Assembly (NCBI GenBank): GCA_964565925.1
Contig: CAZMGV010000020.1
Span: forward strand, 9,377 to 73,376
DNA length: 64,000 nucleotides
From: CAZMGV01 sp964565925
Lineage (GTDB): Bacteria > JAGRBM01 > JAHCIT01
Direction: 5' to 3'
The notes beneath the pieces are model-generated. The model was not told where the DNA came from and made no database searches. It saw only the letters and a list, made by a program, of their open reading frames with translations. Shown here one piece after another: positions 63,031 through 64,000 of the stretch (the stretch's first letter is position 1; each line of letters opens with the position of its first letter). The position numbers were made by a program, and so were the translations under genes.

Positions 63031-63906
63031 CTATCTTTTCACCGGCGGCTGCTCCCCGAAGGCCTTCGCCTCGTATTCGGAGATCTCGTCGTCCCTCAGC
63101 AGGCGGAAATCCGCGCGGGCGTCCGTGGGGCGCAGGTCCGGGAATTCGGCCTTGCCGCGGGCGGTCCTGCGGTAGACCGTCGCCGTCTCGGCGTCATGGG
63201 GGTTCCGGAACTTCACCACCCGGAACAGGGGCTCCTGTTTCCGTTCGCCGAACCGCTGGGGCCGCTTTCCGAACCAGTAGACCTCGTCGGGCAGGTCGTC
63301 GGCCTCGAGCGGGCGGCCCAGGTCGCACCAGACCCAGCGCGGAACGGCGGCGCTGTCGTACTCCTCGTCTCTGACCGGCGGCTCATCGGTTCTCACCGGC
63401 CATTTGAGGTGCAACGGCTCGTAAGGCGGGATCGCGAACGTCTGCCCGTGGGGATGGATGTGGATTGAACCCGTCTGTTTCTTGGTCTTCGTGCGCCAGC
63501 GGTGGCCTTTCATCACCTGTTCCATGTCCATGCGGCGGTCCAGCCGGTTCTCTTCGAGCCGGTCGCGCTGGGCGTATTCCTCGCGCATCTTCTCGTCCGA
63601 GTGGTAGCGGTCCAGGTTCATCTGCGTCGCCCAGAGCATCTTGCCCACGGCGTCGGCCTTCACCCGGGCGGAGGACTTCTCGTCGTTGGCGATCTTCATG
63701 TTCATCTGGAGCAGGCCGATCTGGAAGCTCTCCCAGTCGGGTTTCGCGGGCTCTTCGCCCGCGACGATCTTCCGCTCGATAGAGAGCAGCGTCGCGGCGG
63801 CGCCCCCGCTGGCGGAGGCGCTGGCGGCGGCGACGGGGCCCGGCGGGGCGCCGGACGGGAAGGTTCCGGACGGGAGGGTTGACGTATCGGGTAGTGCGGT
63901 TTCCAT
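63031..63906 (-). CDS. Hypothetical protein, 291 aa
   Basis: The product is not recognised. It has an N-terminal Pro/Ser/Ala-rich region (1-40), then a charged helical section ('ERKIVAGEEPAKPDWESFQIGLLQMNMKIANDEKSSARVKADAVGKML') and a Trp/Arg/Pro-rich C-terminal half ('WVWCDLGRPLEADDLPDEVYWFGKRPQRFGERK'). There is no signal peptide or membrane helix. It is convergent with the barrel gene, and the frame is closed by normal start and stop codons. Its composition resembles its neighbours, so transfer is not suggested. Confidence 0.55.
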   Translation of the reverse strand: METALPDTSTLPSGTFPSGAPPGPVAAASASASGGAAATLLSIERKIVAGEEPAKPDWESFQIGLLQMNMKIANDEKSSARVKADAVGKMLWATQMNLDRYHSDEKMREEYAQRDRLEENRLDRRMDMEQVMKGHRWRTKTKKQTGSIHIHPHGQTFAIPPYEPLHLKWPVRTDEPPVRDEEYDSAAVPRWVWCDLGRPLEADDLPDEVYWFGKRPQRFGERKQEPLFRVVKFRNPHDAETATVYRRTARGKAEFPDLRPTDARADFRLLRDDEISEYEAKAFGEQPPVKR

Positions 63907-64000
63907 ACGGGGGTCCTTTCGTGAAGCAGACAGACTTCACAGCAGGAATTAATAGCGGGCGTAAAAACGAAATCCAGACCCGTGGACCTAAATGGCCCTA

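Overview
The window looks like chromosome of a high-GC Gram-negative bacterium. Outer-membrane and lipoprotein genes (Pal, beta-barrels, an OmcA/MtrC-type lipoprotein), System II (ResB/CcsA) cytochrome c maturation, an HdrDE-like ETF:quinone oxidoreductase candidate and a Qrc/ACIII-like quinol complex fit a deltaproteobacterial-type lineage (Desulfobacterota, Myxococcota, Binatota or a similar group). The phylum cannot be fixed from the sequence alone. There is no prophage, insertion sequence or CRISPR array. One tRNA (Arg, anticodon UCG) is present.

Layout. 1-9.2 kb: the 3' end of an RND efflux gene with a DUF2892 partner, an orphan gene, a Pal lipoprotein, a wax ester synthase/DGAT with a palindromic operator-like site, mtgA, an FAD oxidoreductase, a haem-bearing beta-propeller protein and an SDR enzyme. 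9.2-26.7 kb, all on the minus strand: a roughly 17-kb respiratory cluster. In transcription order it is an outer-membrane barrel, a 13-haem cytochrome, a decahaem surface lipoprotein, a tetrahaem cytochrome, ResB, CcsA, a pentahaem cytochrome, a molybdopterin-oxidoreductase-like protein, a four-cluster Fe-S protein, an NrfD membrane protein and a radical SAM/SPASM protein. 26.7-31.6 kb: tRNA-Arg, then a MarR-headed catabolic group (CMD family, ornithine cyclodeaminase family, gentisate-dioxygenase-like bicupin, DapA-like lyase) and a small cupin. 31.6-41.3 kb: a PA0069-type radical SAM protein, purU, the HdrDE-like oxidoreductase, a metallophosphatase, RNase E/G, a universal stress protein and a YaeQ-like protein. 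41.3-50.1 kb, minus strand: rimP-nusA-infB, then ylxP(DUF503)-ruvA-DUF1499-ruvB-hisS. 50.3-64 kb: an FMN reductase, a tRNA-dihydrouridine synthase, a saccharopine-dehydrogenase-like protein, a cupredoxin/polysaccharide deacetylase/adenylate cyclase group, a MoxR-VWA pair, a LOG-family protein, an intergenic repeat, a small barrel protein and an orphan gene.

The most notable system is the 9.2-26.7 kb cluster. The barrel, 13-haem and decahaem genes have the composition of a porin-cytochrome conduit for extracellular electron transfer (compare MtrCAB and Geobacter porin-cytochrome complexes). The inner-membrane genes resemble the Qrc menaquinol reductase or alternative complex III. A plausible route is menaquinol to NrfD, Fe-S protein, MopB-like protein, pentahaem, periplasmic multihaem cytochromes, and then across the outer membrane to the decahaem lipoprotein. 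The reverse direction is also possible. Unusual points are the 5+5 haem lipoprotein with a 670-residue haem-free centre holding three repeats, the 4+9 haem split in the MtrA-like protein, a missing fourth Fe-S cysteine in the MopB-like subunit, and a near-consensus promoter overlapped by a perfect palindrome ahead of the whole set.
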